Of a DNA stretch of 64,000 nt, positions 25,332-35,086 are shown one piece after another; within the stretch, counting starts at the first letter, position 1; each line of letters begins with the position of its first letter. Origin of the DNA: Acidimicrobiales bacterium (GTDB taxonomy: Bacteria; Actinomycetota; Acidimicrobiia; Acidimicrobiales; Poriferisodalaceae); contig JAAZYR010000005.1 in assembly GCA_014239555.1 (NCBI GenBank), positions 62,001 through 126,000 on the forward strand, in the 5' to 3' direction. A program made the position numbers and the translations under genes. The notes under the pieces are model-generated. The model made no database searches and was not told the DNA's origin. It was given only the letters and a program-made list of their open reading frames with translations.

Positions 25332-26009
25332 CTAGCTCAAGCAAGCAGCAAAATGGTTCAGAGTTCTTTCTAATGCCACTGCTGCCGAGTCGGCGTCGTA
25401 GCTTCCGCGTGCATCGCAGTTGAAGCCGTGACCTGCGCCTTCATAGACATGCACAGCTATTTCAGGCCATCGCTCAGCGATCGCCCGCACATTTTCCAAA
25501 GGAATTCCGGCGTCTTCAGCGCCAAAATGAAGCATCAATGGTGTGCGAGGTTTTTCGTCTAGGTGGGGAAGTATTTGGCCACCGTAGTAACCCGATGCAG
25601 CCGAAATTTTTTCAGGTAATCGCGCGGCTGCGACGTAACAAATTGAACCGCCCCAGCAATATCCGACGATGCCGACTTTTCCTGCTGTTGACACAGCGTC
25701 ACACGCGGCTTCAACGTCAGTGATCACTTGGTCCATAGTGACGTCTTCAAACGCGATTTTTCTGCCGATCTCGATGCCAGTCTCGTCATACCCCAACTCG
25801 ACGCCTGCGCGAGCGCGGTCAAACAATGCCGGAGCGATGGCCAGGTATCCCTGTTCGGCGTATCCATCAGTCACACTTTTGATGTGATCGTTAACACCGA
25901 AGATCTCTTGAACGACAACTACACCTCCTTTGGGGAGGCCCTCGGGTTCAGACTTGTATGCGTCAAAAGTGTTGCCGTCGACGGTCGTTAGTTGAACAGT
26001 CGTTCCCAT
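25332..26009 (-). CDS. Dienelactone hydrolase family protein
   Basis: A 225-residue alpha/beta hydrolase. The catalytic Cys is in VGIVGYCWGGSICY (about residue 118), the Asp in MLHFGAEDAGIP and the His in YEGAGHGFNCDARG, which is the Cys-Asp-His triad of dienelactone hydrolases. The N-terminal VVVVQEIFGVNDHIK segment supplies the oxyanion and Glu of the family. Such enzymes open cyclic esters in aromatic degradation or act on other esters. It follows the amidohydrolase gene on the same strand after a 44-base gap. Confidence 0.92.
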   Translation of the reverse strand: MGTTVQLTTVDGNTFDAYKSEPEGLPKGGVVVVQEIFGVNDHIKSVTDGYAEQGYLAIAPALFDRARAGVELGYDETGIEIGRKIAFEDVTMDQVITDVEAACDAVSTAGKVGIVGYCWGGSICYVAAARLPEKISAASGYYGGQILPHLDEKPRTPLMLHFGAEDAGIPLENVRAIAERWPEIAVHVYEGAGHGFNCDARGSYDADSAAVALERTLNHFAACLS

Positions 26010-26053
26010 TAGCCCTCCACGTGGCGGTTTGTCGCGTTTCTAGTTAGTCGAAA

Positions 26054-27190
26054 CTATTTCAATCCCATGAACCGTCTTGCGTTGGTATAAATCACTTCGG
26101 TCCGCAGATCATTCAACCCAATATTGTTGAAGGTCTCATCAAGTTCGGCTAGAGCCCCAGGGTACGTGCAGTCGTAGTGGGGGTAATCCGAACCCCAGAC
26201 AACGGTGTGTGCGAGACCCATATCGGCCATTTGAGCGAACGCCTCGCCTTCTCCTGCTTCCATCGTCACGAAACATTGCTCTGAGAAAATCTCCGTCGGC
26301 TCTCTTTTCAACCGTGGAACGAGGTGACCCATCGATTCTTTGTGCTCATCGAGACGATCCAGCCAATAAGGCAACCAACCCAGCCCAGATTCGAAAAATC
26401 CAACTCGCAACCGAGGATGGTCGTCCAAAATACCGCTAGCAACCAACTCCATAACCGATGCCATCTGCTCAAACGGGTGACAGACCATGTGGACATAAAA
26501 CTGGTTGCTGTATCGGGTTTTGGCAAAGCTCGTCATGTTTGAACCGAAGCTGCCGTGGATAGCGACTGTCATGTCGTGGTCTTCGGCGGCCGACCACACG
26601 CGGTCCATCTCTTCGGAATAGAGTTCAAGTCCGCCATAACGCTCAGGCCGGAACGTGACACCTGTGAGCCCTGCTTCAGCGCAGGCCGCAATTTCTGCAA
26701 TAGCGTGATCAGTGGATTGAAGCGGGGCAACACCAACACCATAGAGACGATCTCGATTCTCTGATACGAAATCTGCCATCCACCGGTTGTAGCCGCGAGC
26801 ATTAGCGGCGGCGACATCTGGTTCTGAGATATCTCCAGACAAAAGATGCAACGACGGGAACATCAACGCCGCGTCAAGCCCCTCGGCATCCATGACTTTG
26901 AGTCGCTCAGCGGGGTCATAGCTCCCGGGGACGATGTCGTCCCAAGTCACTTCGGTCCCATATGCGTCCGGGATACAAGCAGGAGCGCAACTCATGCCTA
27001 GGCCTTTGTCTTCAACGAAGATGCTGTCTAGTTGCCCAACTGGTCGACATTGCATAACCAATTCACGAAATTTCGGGTCGGTATATTCCTGCCATACCGA
27101 CGGCGGTTCGGCAATGTGTGCGTCGGAGTCATAAACCGGAACTGCTCCGGTCGATGCGTACGGTTCTTCTGTTAGTAGTGGTCCGCCCAT
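26054..27190 (-). CDS. Amidohydrolase family (amidohydrolase_2) protein
   Basis: A 378-residue TIM-barrel metal-dependent hydrolase or decarboxylase. The N-terminal metal motif is VYDSDAHIAEPPSVW, the barrel His is in MTVAIHGSFGSN, and the last Asp is in TVVWGSDYPHYDCTYPGAL. It resembles the protein at 3908-5053 in length and motif layout and is probably a paralogue. Between an esterase and a dienelactone hydrolase it may take part in breakdown of a cyclic or aromatic compound; the substrate is not visible from sequence. Confidence 0.88.
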   Translation of the reverse strand: MGGPLLTEEPYASTGAVPVYDSDAHIAEPPSVWQEYTDPKFRELVMQCRPVGQLDSIFVEDKGLGMSCAPACIPDAYGTEVTWDDIVPGSYDPAERLKVMDAEGLDAALMFPSLHLLSGDISEPDVAAANARGYNRWMADFVSENRDRLYGVGVAPLQSTDHAIAEIAACAEAGLTGVTFRPERYGGLELYSEEMDRVWSAAEDHDMTVAIHGSFGSNMTSFAKTRYSNQFYVHMVCHPFEQMASVMELVASGILDDHPRLRVGFFESGLGWLPYWLDRLDEHKESMGHLVPRLKREPTEIFSEQCFVTMEAGEGEAFAQMADMGLAHTVVWGSDYPHYDCTYPGALAELDETFNNIGLNDLRTEVIYTNARRFMGLK

Positions 27191-27224
27191 TCTCCCATTC
27201 TTGCCGAGAAGAACCCGTCTGTGC

Positions 27225-28046
27225 TCATCGAGTGGAATGAAGTACTCGTAAGCCGTGGCTCAAAGCAACTGGCACCACCGACAAATGGTTCTCGTTTGGG
27301 AATAACTGCCAGTGCAAGCGAAGCTCGTCATAGGCCCGACCGGCAAGCTGATCATGGAAGTCTTTTTGGAATGACAATTCATCAGTTTCTAGTTCGCCTT
27401 TCGACATGAAGACATGCGCATTGAGGCTTTTGCCTGTCTCGTATCGTTCTTGTTCCTTGCCAAACATGATTTGATCGTCCCACCAAACTGAGGGGCTCGC
27501 GAGTAAATAGTGATCAAACATCGTGGAGCGTTCGAAGAGCACGTGAACACCAAACAAAGCGCTAAAAGAGTGCCCCACAAAGGTGATCTCAGAAATCCGA
27601 TACTGAGCCCGCAAGAATGGGATCAGATCCGATTCCAGCCATTGCCGAAAACGCTCTGCTCCGCCAAGCTCTTCGCCAGGAACCCTTACCCCGGTTAGGG
27701 GTGGGGCATCAGCAGCGGTTGTTGTGAAGTCCATGGCTCGCTGTTGAATAACATTCTTGTAGGAGGGGTCGTCATGCGCGACACCTACAACAATGGCTTT
27801 GGGAAGTTCTTTTGTTGGGGCGAGCAGCCGCACAGTGTCAACCACAGTGCCGTAGGTCCACATAGCGTCAAAACACAGATACAGGGGGTGCGCTTCATCA
27901 GATACGGGGTCGTAAGTGGGTGGGAGATCAACCCAGAGAACATATTTCCTGTCGACGTCAGGACGATCCAAATGATGTGTCGTCGCGAGCCAAGGAGAGG
28001 CCGGTAGTTGGGTGCTCACCGTCGCAAGTTTGGCCGATGATTTCAT
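27225..28046 (-). CDS. Esterase-like alpha/beta hydrolase (Fes/IroE-type)
   Basis: A protein of about 273 residues with the putative-esterase (D) alpha/beta fold. The nucleophile elbow is ITFVGHSFSALFG and the closing His is in FPNENHLSVVP; a conserved central PKAIVVGVAHDD strand precedes them. Related proteins are siderophore or trilactone esterases and polyester-type hydrolases. The open frame reaches 28133 but would overlap the start of the divergent carboxylase gene; the ATG at 28046 gives a normal N-terminus. It is upstream of the amidohydrolase on the same strand, 34 bases away. Confidence 0.85.
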   Translation of the reverse strand: MKSSAKLATVSTQLPASPWLATTHHLDRPDVDRKYVLWVDLPPTYDPVSDEAHPLYLCFDAMWTYGTVVDTVRLLAPTKELPKAIVVGVAHDDPSYKNVIQQRAMDFTTTAADAPPLTGVRVPGEELGGAERFRQWLESDLIPFLRAQYRISEITFVGHSFSALFGVHVLFERSTMFDHYLLASPSVWWDDQIMFGKEQERYETGKSLNAHVFMSKGELETDELSFQKDFHDQLAGRAYDELRLHWQLFPNENHLSVVPVALSHGLRVLHSTR

Positions 28047-28118
28047 AACGCGCTTGCTATACGCCGCTGTTTCACATAGGAATCCAAGGTCGAAGGAAGT
28101 GTTAAGAGGGAGAAACGG

Positions 28119-29744
28119 GTGGCCGCACTCCAATCACATATCGATACCAACGCCGATTGGTTCATAAAGAACCGCGAAGACATGCTCGAACAATTAGCGA
28201 TTATCGATGATCTACATCAAGAAGCTGCTGCGGGCGGAGGGCCTGCCGCCATGGACCGGATGCGCAGTCGGGGAAAAATGCCGGTTCGTGAACGTATCCA
28301 AATGGTCTTAGACACCGACTCCCCATTTTTCGAAATCAGCTCCCTCGCCGGTTACTGCTCTAACTACGCAGTTGGGGGCGGATTGGTCATGGGGATCGGT
28401 GTGATCGAAGGCGTTGAGTGCCTGATCGAAGGCAACGACCCGACGGTGCTCGGCGGGGCGATGACCCACGTTGCCGGACGCAAGTTGATGCGAGCAATAG
28501 AAATAGCTCGCCAGAACCGCATGCCGTACATTCAGTTTGTCGAATCAGCAGGAGGAGACCTGCGAGGAGACGACGACCCAGAAAGGCAAATGCTGGAGCA
28601 ACGCGATCATTTCGCTGAATCCGGTCGACTGTTCTACGACGTAACAGAGCTATCTAAGCTTCGAATCCCTTCCATTGCCGTGGTGTTTGGCAGCTCAACA
28701 GCTGGCGGCGCGTACCAGCCCGGCATGAGCGACTACAACATTTTTGTCCGAAATCAATCGAAAGTATTCCTCGGCGGACCACCACTGGTGAAGATGGCAA
28801 CCGGGGAAGACAGCGATGACGAGACACTCGGTGGCGCACAAATGCATGCCGAGGTGTCAGGGCTCGCCGATTACCTTGCTGAAGACGAGGCCGAAGCGCT
28901 TCGCATTTGTCGAGAAGTAGTCAGTCACCTCAATTGGCGAAAGCTCGGGCCCGAACCCAGCATGGCTGATGATGCCCCAATACATGATCCCGACGAGTTA
29001 CTGGGAATGATGCCTCGTGATCTTCAGGCTTTGGTCGATTGCCGCGAGGTAATTTCCCGCGTCGTCGACGGCTCGCGATTCGAAGAGTTCAAGTCCAGAT
29101 ACGGAACCACTCTCATCTGTGGTTGGGCCTCAATACACGGATATCCGGTAGGGCTTATCGGTAACAACGGGCCGCTCTTTAGCGAAAGTAGCGAAAAAGC
29201 AGCCCAGTTCATTCAACTTTGCAATCAACAAGACATTCCAATCGTTTTTCTCCAAAACATCACGGGATACATGGTCGGCAAGGACTTCGAACACTCGGGA
29301 ATCGTGAAGAACGGTTCTAAAATGATCAACGCCGTTTCTAATTCAATGGTGCCCCATATCACCGTGATTCTCGGTAACAGCTACGGGGCGGGCAACTACG
29401 GCATGTCAGGCCGGGCGTTCAACACGCGTTTCACTTACCTTTGGCCAACCGCCAAGATTGCGATCATGGGCCCTAAGCAAATAGCGGGCGTCATGTCGCT
29501 GGTACGCCGCGGTCAAGCTGCACGCAAAGGCATCGAATTTGACGAAGAAGCTGACCGCAAGACCACGGAATCTGTAGAGCATTACCACGAACTCAAATCG
29601 CTTGCTCTGTACTCGTCTGGACGCGTAACAGATGACGGCATCATTGATCCTCGCGATACCCGAGATGTCATTGCTTTGTCTTTGTCAGCGTGCTGCAACA
29701 ACAAGATCGAAGGCGCCGAAGGCTTCGGCGTCTTCCGGATGTAA
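28119..29744 (+). CDS. Acyl-CoA carboxylase beta subunit (methylcrotonyl/geranyl-CoA type)
   Basis: A 541-residue carboxyltransferase. Motifs include CLIEGNDPTVLGGAMTH, IQFVESAGGDLRG, VVFGSSTAGGAYQPGMSDY, FLGGPPLVKMATGEDSDDETLGG, IVFLQNITGYMVGKDFEHSG and WPTAKIAIMGPKQIAGVMS. The GAGGCA-like loop and the length place it with 3-methylcrotonyl-CoA or geranyl-CoA carboxylases rather than the propionyl type at 13789. A GAGGGAG ribosome site precedes the GTG at 28119. The biotin-bearing subunit begins 10 bases after its stop, forming an operon, probably for leucine or isoprenoid-acid breakdown. Confidence 0.92.
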   Translation: MAALQSHIDTNADWFIKNREDMLEQLAIIDDLHQEAAAGGGPAAMDRMRSRGKMPVRERIQMVLDTDSPFFEISSLAGYCSNYAVGGGLVMGIGVIEGVECLIEGNDPTVLGGAMTHVAGRKLMRAIEIARQNRMPYIQFVESAGGDLRGDDDPERQMLEQRDHFAESGRLFYDVTELSKLRIPSIAVVFGSSTAGGAYQPGMSDYNIFVRNQSKVFLGGPPLVKMATGEDSDDETLGGAQMHAEVSGLADYLAEDEAEALRICREVVSHLNWRKLGPEPSMADDAPIHDPDELLGMMPRDLQALVDCREVISRVVDGSRFEEFKSRYGTTLICGWASIHGYPVGLIGNNGPLFSESSEKAAQFIQLCNQQDIPIVFLQNITGYMVGKDFEHSGIVKNGSKMINAVSNSMVPHITVILGNSYGAGNYGMSGRAFNTRFTYLWPTAKIAIMGPKQIAGVMSLVRRGQAARKGIEFDEEADRKTTESVEHYHELKSLALYSSGRVTDDGIIDPRDTRDVIALSLSACCNNKIEGAEGFGVFRM

Positions 29745-29754
29745 GGACACTGCG

Positions 29755-31740
29755 ATGACAATCAGACGCCTACTTGTCGCAAATCGGGGTGAGATTGCCC
29801 GAAGAGTGTTTCGCACTGCCCGAGAAATGGGCATATTTACCGTCGCGGTATATTCCGATGGTGACTGCGACGCGCCGTTTGTGAAAGACGCCGATCTCGG
29901 TGTTGCGTTGGGCGGTACCACCGCTTCAGAGTCGTATCTCGATGCTGAGAAAATACTTCAGGCAGCTATTTCGGTCGGAGCTGACGCTATTCACCCTGGA
30001 TACGGGTTCCTTTCTGAAAACGCCGCATTCGCTGAAAAAGTTTCTGCTGCCGGCATGACGTGGATCGGTCCGCCTCCGTTGGCAATAGCTGAGATGGGCG
30101 ACAAGTTAGCTGCGAAAAGAACGATGGCTGATGCTGCAGTGCCGACTTTGCCCTCCGTTGAAGTTACGGAGTCTGTTGACTTAACGACGATCGGTGACGA
30201 CATCGGTTTTCCTCTGCTCGTCAAGGCGAGTGCTGGAGGCGGCGGCAAGGGTATGCGCGTCGTGGCCAGCCACGACGAATTGAGTGACGCTATCGCGGGA
30301 GCGAAACGCGAAGCTTTGGGTGCGTTCGGCGACGACACTGTCTTTCTTGAGCGCTATCTCACAACCCCTCGACACGTTGAAATCCAAGTCTTGGGTGATC
30401 AGCATGGAACCGTTCTTCATTGCTTCGAACGGGAGTGTTCGATCCAACGGCGCCACCAAAAGGTTATTGAGGAAGCGCCTTCCCCGGTGTTGTCGGAATC
30501 GTTGCGACATCGCATGGGAGCCGCCGCGGTGGCTGCTGTTGAAGCCATCGGGTACGTGTCTGCAGGGACGGTCGAATTTCTTCTTGACGGCGATGGCGAC
30601 GAGGCACAATTTTTCTTTCTCGAAGTCAACACCCGACTTCAGGTTGAGCATCCCGTTACCGAAGAAATCACCGGACTCGACCTCGTGCGAGAACAAATAC
30701 GAATCGCGAACGGCGAGGAGCTTGGGTATAACCAAGCAGACCTGTCTATTAATGGCCATTCGATCGAAGCTCGGCTGTACGCCGAGGACCCGGCCAACAA
30801 CTTCTTGCCGGCGACTGGAAGTGTGGATATTTGGCAGCCGGCAACAAGTCCGATAGTTCGGTATGACTCGGGTATCGAAACTGGCTCAGAGGTCACCGTG
30901 GAATTTGATCCGATGTTGGGCAAAGTAATCTCTCATGCGCCGACTCGGACGGAGGCGGCGCTGAAGTTGGCATTAGCACTGGAACGCACGCGTCTGCACG
31001 GGCTAACGACTAACAGGGATTTTTTGGTGGCGACACTGCGAAACGACGAGTTTCTCGCAGGTAACACCACTACAGATTTCATTAGTCGGGTTGATATTCC
31101 TGGGCAACGCGTACCGACAGAATGCGAGTTAGAAGATGCATCTATCGCTATTGCACTGATGGCTCAACAGTCCAACCGGTCGAAGGCAACCAAGCTCCGG
31201 TTTATGTCCTCCGGGTTTCGCAATAGTTCCATGCCCAGTCAACAAATGGTGTTGGTGCACGGAGAAACCGAGATCGTCGTCAATTATCAGCAACTGCGTG
31301 ACGGATCTTTCGAGGTGCGAATTGGTGAACAAGCCGAGCTTCGATCAGCGACACTGCTGTCTTCTACGTCAGACCGATTTGAGATTCGTCTAGATGGCAT
31401 TCATGCCAGTGGTTACGCATCAAAATTTGGCAGCCGTTGGTGCGTCGACATTCCAGCGGGAAGCCTAACCCTCGTCGAAAAAAGCCGTTTCCCGGAACCA
31501 GACCTTGCCGATGTAGAAGGCGGATTGACCGCACCAATGCCCGGCAAAATCTTGGCTATCGAGGTCGTAGAGGGTGACTCGGTCAGCGCTGGCCAACTAC
31601 TAGTTCTTATGGAAGCAATGAAGATGGAGCACCAAATTGCTGCCACCTTCGACGGTGCTGTCGCTGAGGTTCGCGTCGCTGTGGGAGATCAGGTCGATAA
31701 CGGAGAACTCTTGGTGATTATCGTTGCCGAAGAGGCCTAG
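29755..31740 (+). CDS. Biotin-carboxylase/biotin-carrier alpha subunit of an acyl-CoA carboxylase
   Basis: A 661-residue alpha subunit. Residues 1-450 are biotin carboxylase: RRLLVANRGEIARRVFRTAR, IHPGYGFLSENAAFAE, the ATP-grasp KASAGGGGKGMRVV, QRRHQKVIEEAPSP and FLEVNTRLQVEHPVTE. A BT-like linker follows, and the last 75 residues are the carrier domain with the biotinylated Lys in LMEAMKMEHQI. The ATG at 29755 has an AAGGA site; an open frame from 29632 would only overlap the beta gene. With its neighbour it makes a complete enzyme. A short GC-rich hairpin (31756-31768) lies 15 bases after the stop. Confidence 0.95.
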   Translation: MTIRRLLVANRGEIARRVFRTAREMGIFTVAVYSDGDCDAPFVKDADLGVALGGTTASESYLDAEKILQAAISVGADAIHPGYGFLSENAAFAEKVSAAGMTWIGPPPLAIAEMGDKLAAKRTMADAAVPTLPSVEVTESVDLTTIGDDIGFPLLVKASAGGGGKGMRVVASHDELSDAIAGAKREALGAFGDDTVFLERYLTTPRHVEIQVLGDQHGTVLHCFERECSIQRRHQKVIEEAPSPVLSESLRHRMGAAAVAAVEAIGYVSAGTVEFLLDGDGDEAQFFFLEVNTRLQVEHPVTEEITGLDLVREQIRIANGEELGYNQADLSINGHSIEARLYAEDPANNFLPATGSVDIWQPATSPIVRYDSGIETGSEVTVEFDPMLGKVISHAPTRTEAALKLALALERTRLHGLTTNRDFLVATLRNDEFLAGNTTTDFISRVDIPGQRVPTECELEDASIAIALMAQQSNRSKATKLRFMSSGFRNSSMPSQQMVLVHGETEIVVNYQQLRDGSFEVRIGEQAELRSATLLSSTSDRFEIRLDGIHASGYASKFGSRWCVDIPAGSLTLVEKSRFPEPDLADVEGGLTAPMPGKILAIEVVEGDSVSAGQLLVLMEAMKMEHQIAATFDGAVAEVRVAVGDQVDNGELLVIIVAEEA

Positions 31741-31824
31741 TTTCTGGGTTAGTGGCCTCCTCTGGAGGAGCTGAGCGATGGCATAGGGCCGCAGAGTCAC
31801 CCGATATTCGTCGTTCAGGAGCTT

Positions 31825-32703
31825 TTATGTGTTGCCATCGAATCCGCCCAAGAAGCGAGCCATTTTGTGAGGTTCATCCACGGCTGGCCGAGGGCGGTTA
31901 GGCCAATAACCCGATGGGTCGCCGCTCTCGACATGGACAGCACTGTGAGTCCAACTTTCTGCTCCGGGTACCGTGCGCACACTCGCAGCTACGTAGCGCA
32001 AAGCAATGCCGCATCTGCGGCGGTTGCTGGAGTTAGCGGGTGACCCATGGAGCAGCAAGTCACTATGTAGAGACACGTCGCCCGCCTGGAGTTCGTTCGA
32101 AACAAGAGTTTCGTACGTCTGGTGATCTGCGACGCGTCTGTTGAGAACTACTGAGCCGTCTAGAGGAAGTTCCACGTGTTCGAGGTCACCAACAAGATGG
32201 CTGCCAGGAACGAACCGCATTGCTGCGTTCTGCTGATTGGCATCATCGATCGCAAGCCAAATAGTGACGGATTTTGTCGGGGTGAAAGGCCAATAGTTGG
32301 CATCTTGATGAAGCGGTACCTCCATGTTGTCTCCAGGTAGCTTGCAGAACATGTGTGTACTCCAGCACACCGCTTCCGGTCCAAGAACGTCTGTGACGTA
32401 ACTCACGAAAATTGGTGTGTGGATCAAGTCCCAGAGAGGGCCACACACCTGGTGGTACTGATTGATCGAATAGCTGTTTCGACGATCATCGGCAGATACC
32501 ACCTCGTCGATAAGCCAATCCAGATAATGACGAAGTTCGACTATTTCCTCGTGCCCTAGACCTGGCAAACCTCTGAGATATCCGACGTTATTGAACAGTT
32601 CCACCTGTTCCGAGCTCAGAATCTTGAGAGCTTCACTTGTCAATCGATGGAATCCAATTTCGCGATCGGTATCACCAAATCGAAAAACGTCTTCCCCGTC
32701 CAT
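31825..32703 (-). CDS. Phytanoyl-CoA dioxygenase family protein
   Basis: A 292-residue Fe(II)/2-oxoglutarate dioxygenase. The first two iron ligands are in MEVPLHQDANYWPF (His-x-Asp), the distal His in VSLHSDLLLHGSPANSSNRRR, and the Arg in that stretch binds 2-oxoglutarate. Members hydroxylate lipids, amino acids or phosphonates; the substrate is open. It converges on the carboxylase alpha gene (84 bases between stops) and lies downstream of an MFS gene. Confidence 0.92.
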   Translation of the reverse strand: MDGEDVFRFGDTDREIGFHRLTSEALKILSSEQVELFNNVGYLRGLPGLGHEEIVELRHYLDWLIDEVVSADDRRNSYSINQYHQVCGPLWDLIHTPIFVSYVTDVLGPEAVCWSTHMFCKLPGDNMEVPLHQDANYWPFTPTKSVTIWLAIDDANQQNAAMRFVPGSHLVGDLEHVELPLDGSVVLNRRVADHQTYETLVSNELQAGDVSLHSDLLLHGSPANSSNRRRCGIALRYVAASVRTVPGAESWTHSAVHVESGDPSGYWPNRPRPAVDEPHKMARFLGGFDGNT

Positions 32704-32810
32704 GTAACCACCATAGGTTTTTCCTCGATCGTCCGAGTCCTCAAATACTGTCCGTTCGTCGCCTGCGTGCAGTTCTCAGGGGTTCTGAATGGTTCCGAAC
32801 TGTTGCAGAA

Positions 32811-34280
32811 TCATTGTTGATTGTCTGTAACAGGAAAACTCACTCGAAACACATCCGGCGAGCGATGCGGACTTAGCGTCGTTTGTTCTCCTTTGAGATA
32901 GCTCGAGAGTTCACCGGGATAAGCAACAGCAAACAACACGACTTGGCACGAATACATGATCAGTGCAATCCACCACACGATGCGCATATTGCTCAGTGCC
33001 TCCGTCGGACCCTCTGGGCGTCCTACAACACCGATAGCAACGGCTACGCCGATGCCGACAGCCAACTGGAAGACCGTGGTCCGGCCAGCGCCAGCCATTC
33101 CGAAGCGCGCTGGCTGTACATCACGCATCGAAGCGCCGACCAGCATCGAGAAACTACAACCCGCGGCGACTCCCATTAAGAGATTTGCGAACAACAAACC
33201 GCCAAGAAAGCTCGGCGTGGTTCCGGTGAAGACAAGATGTAACACACAGGCAAAAACACCGAAAACGCCCCCTGTCATCAGGATGGGGCGGTGCCCGATA
33301 CGTCCTGCTAGACGCCCATTCGTCACTGAGAGAGCACTTGAGATCACAGGACCAGGAGCAATCGCGAATCCCGATTTCAATACCGACCAACCCCACACCC
33401 GTTGAAGATATTCAGGCAAAACAATTAACCAGCTGAAAAAAGCCACGAGGAAAAAAACTGAACCAATGTTGGCAACGGTGTAGGACCGAACCTTGAACAA
33501 CTTGAGGTCAAACAACGGCTCAGGATGAACATTGGATCGCACCACGAAAGCCAGCATCAAAGCTAAACCAACTGCACACGCGATAAGGGTTGATGGCGAT
33601 ACCCAACCCCAGTCGCGTCCCTGCACGACAGCCAGAAGCAGCGCCCCAACTCCTAGCGACGCAAGAGGCACACTCAGTAAGTCGACCCGCCGACTCACAC
33701 CCTCCCCCACACTCTCCTCAATCCACGCCCGCCCTGCCAGAAATGCCCACGCTGCAACAGGAACGTTCACCAAGAACACCGCCCTCCAGCCGAACCCCTG
33801 AATTAGCAGCGCTCCAAGCGAGGGAGCTAGAGCAGCTGCAAGGCCTGCGACTGCACCCCAAATACCGATAGCGGCTTGTTGGCGATCCCTAGGAAAAGCG
33901 CTGAGCAAAAGCGCTAGCCCGGCCGGATATTGGCAAGCTCCGCCGATGGACTGCAGTATTCGGGCACCGATAAGAAAAGAAGCGGAGGGGGCAAATCCTG
34001 ACAGCAACGAACCGACAGCAAACCCAACAAGACCGATAAGAAACACCCGCTTGCGTCCGTATCGATCAGCGAGCCATCCAGCCGGCAACAACAGAGAGGC
34101 GACGCCAAGGTTGTAGCCAGTGATTACCCAAGAAAGGGTCGCAGCCGTCGCTGACGGGAATGCCCTAGCAAGCTCGTCGCGGGCCACGGAAATGATAGTG
34201 ATCTCCATCGCGACCATAAAGCCGACAAGGGAAGTCACCAATAGTGTCCGATTGGCCTTCCCTCGAGCGTTCGTGTCCAC
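32811..34280 (-). CDS. DHA2-type MFS transporter, 14 helices
   Basis: A 489-residue efflux-type major facilitator protein with about 14 hydrophobic segments. The N-terminal motifs WVITGYNLGVASLLLPAGWLADRYGRKRVFL and RILQSIGGACQYPAGLALL are characteristic of DHA2 (EmrB/QacA-like) transporters. Its start is a GTG at 34280. The downstream dioxygenase is 107 bases away, and the crotonase upstream ends 11 bases before it, so these could be cotranscribed. Substrate unknown; a hydrophobic compound is likely. Confidence 0.9.
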   Translation of the reverse strand: MDTNARGKANRTLLVTSLVGFMVAMEITIISVARDELARAFPSATAATLSWVITGYNLGVASLLLPAGWLADRYGRKRVFLIGLVGFAVGSLLSGFAPSASFLIGARILQSIGGACQYPAGLALLLSAFPRDRQQAAIGIWGAVAGLAAALAPSLGALLIQGFGWRAVFLVNVPVAAWAFLAGRAWIEESVGEGVSRRVDLLSVPLASLGVGALLLAVVQGRDWGWVSPSTLIACAVGLALMLAFVVRSNVHPEPLFDLKLFKVRSYTVANIGSVFFLVAFFSWLIVLPEYLQRVWGWSVLKSGFAIAPGPVISSALSVTNGRLAGRIGHRPILMTGGVFGVFACVLHLVFTGTTPSFLGGLLFANLLMGVAAGCSFSMLVGASMRDVQPARFGMAGAGRTTVFQLAVGIGVAVAIGVVGRPEGPTEALSNMRIVWWIALIMYSCQVVLFAVAYPGELSSYLKGEQTTLSPHRSPDVFRVSFPVTDNQQ

Positions 34281-34291
34281 TGATGAGACGT

Positions 34292-34999
34292 TTACAAGCC
34301 GGCAGCGGCTCGATCGGCGGCGATTGCAGCGTCCATCGAGTTTAAGAGATCTCCTCGCAACGATCGCACCGTTGAGGCGTAGGCCTTTCTATCGAGTTGC
34401 TCAGCGAAACCCTGTGCGACTTCTAGCGCTCTCGCCAACACGTTGTCTTGGGGTGTCACTTCATCAAGAAATCCGGCATCAACGGCGCCAGGCCCGTCAA
34501 CTATTCGGGCATTAGCAACCGACACTTGTAGATGCCTCTTGGAAAGCCGCTCTGTTGCGATAAGTAGCGCCCACCTCGGCAAAGTCAACGCAATCGCGAC
34601 TTCGTTAAGTCCGATTTTCACGGGACCGTCAACGCCAACTCGGTAGTCACATCCGCAGAGCATCAGGGCACCGGCGGCCACTGCGTGTCCTGTGCAGGCG
34701 GCGACGACTGGGACTGAAGCCCCGTACGCCTGTCGGATCAAAGCACCACCGGCAGTACCCATTTCGGTAATTGCTTTGGGGTCACCAGACTTAATGACAT
34801 CAAGGTCAAAGCCTGCAAAAAAGATTTTCTCGTTGCCTGCTAGAACAACCGCCCCAATATTGGGATCAGACTCAGCTTCAGCTAACTCTTGGCTCAGGGC
34901 GAGTAGCAGAGCTGGCGAAAATGCGTTCGCCCGGCCGTCATCAACAGAGATGCACAGCACTTTGTCTATACGTTCGCTGACTAGTGAGCTATTCGACAT
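34292..34999 (-). CDS. Enoyl-CoA hydratase/isomerase (crotonase) family protein
   Basis: About 235 residues from the ATG at 34999. The crotonase fold shows LAGNEKIFFAGFDLDVI (first oxyanion-hole segment), VAACTGHAVAAGALMLCGCDYRVG (second) and VKIGLNEVAIALTLP with the Glu at the catalytic position. It ends with a lid helix. Acts on enoyl-CoA thioesters in fatty-acid or side-chain oxidation. The longer frame to 35035 adds a Cys-rich leader and is less likely. It is divergent from the P450 gene over about 87 bases that carry a palindrome. Confidence 0.9.
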   Translation of the reverse strand: MSNSSLVSERIDKVLCISVDDGRANAFSPALLLALSQELAEAESDPNIGAVVLAGNEKIFFAGFDLDVIKSGDPKAITEMGTAGGALIRQAYGASVPVVAACTGHAVAAGALMLCGCDYRVGVDGPVKIGLNEVAIALTLPRWALLIATERLSKRHLQVSVANARIVDGPGAVDAGFLDEVTPQDNVLARALEVAQGFAEQLDRKAYASTVRSLRGDLLNSMDAAIAADRAAAGL

Positions 35000-35050
35000 A
35001 GCTTGGACCGTAGCTCCACACCCAACTTTTTGCATGGTGGTGCATGACTA

Positions 35051-35073
35051 TTCGGTACCGAACTGATCGGTTA
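35051..35073. promoter_or_regulatory. Candidate operator between crotonase and P450 genes
   Basis: TTCGGTACCGAA is a perfect 12-base palindrome (35051-35062); it overlaps a second inverted repeat ACCGA-5-TCGGT ending at 35073. The site lies 14-36 bases before the P450 start, where a TetR-like repressor would block a short promoter. No regulator gene is adjacent. Confidence 0.4.
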
Positions 35074-35086
35074 CTAGGCTGAAGCG

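Noticed and set aside
29632-29754. Upstream extension of the biotin-carboxylase gene
   Set aside because: The added 41 residues overlap the beta-subunit gene, lack family sequence, and the ATG at 29755 has a proper ribosome site.
30181-30759. Minus-strand open frame of 192 codons inside the biotin carboxylase
   Set aside because: The plus strand has unbroken ATP-grasp and biotin-carboxylase motifs over the same bases; the antisense product matches nothing.
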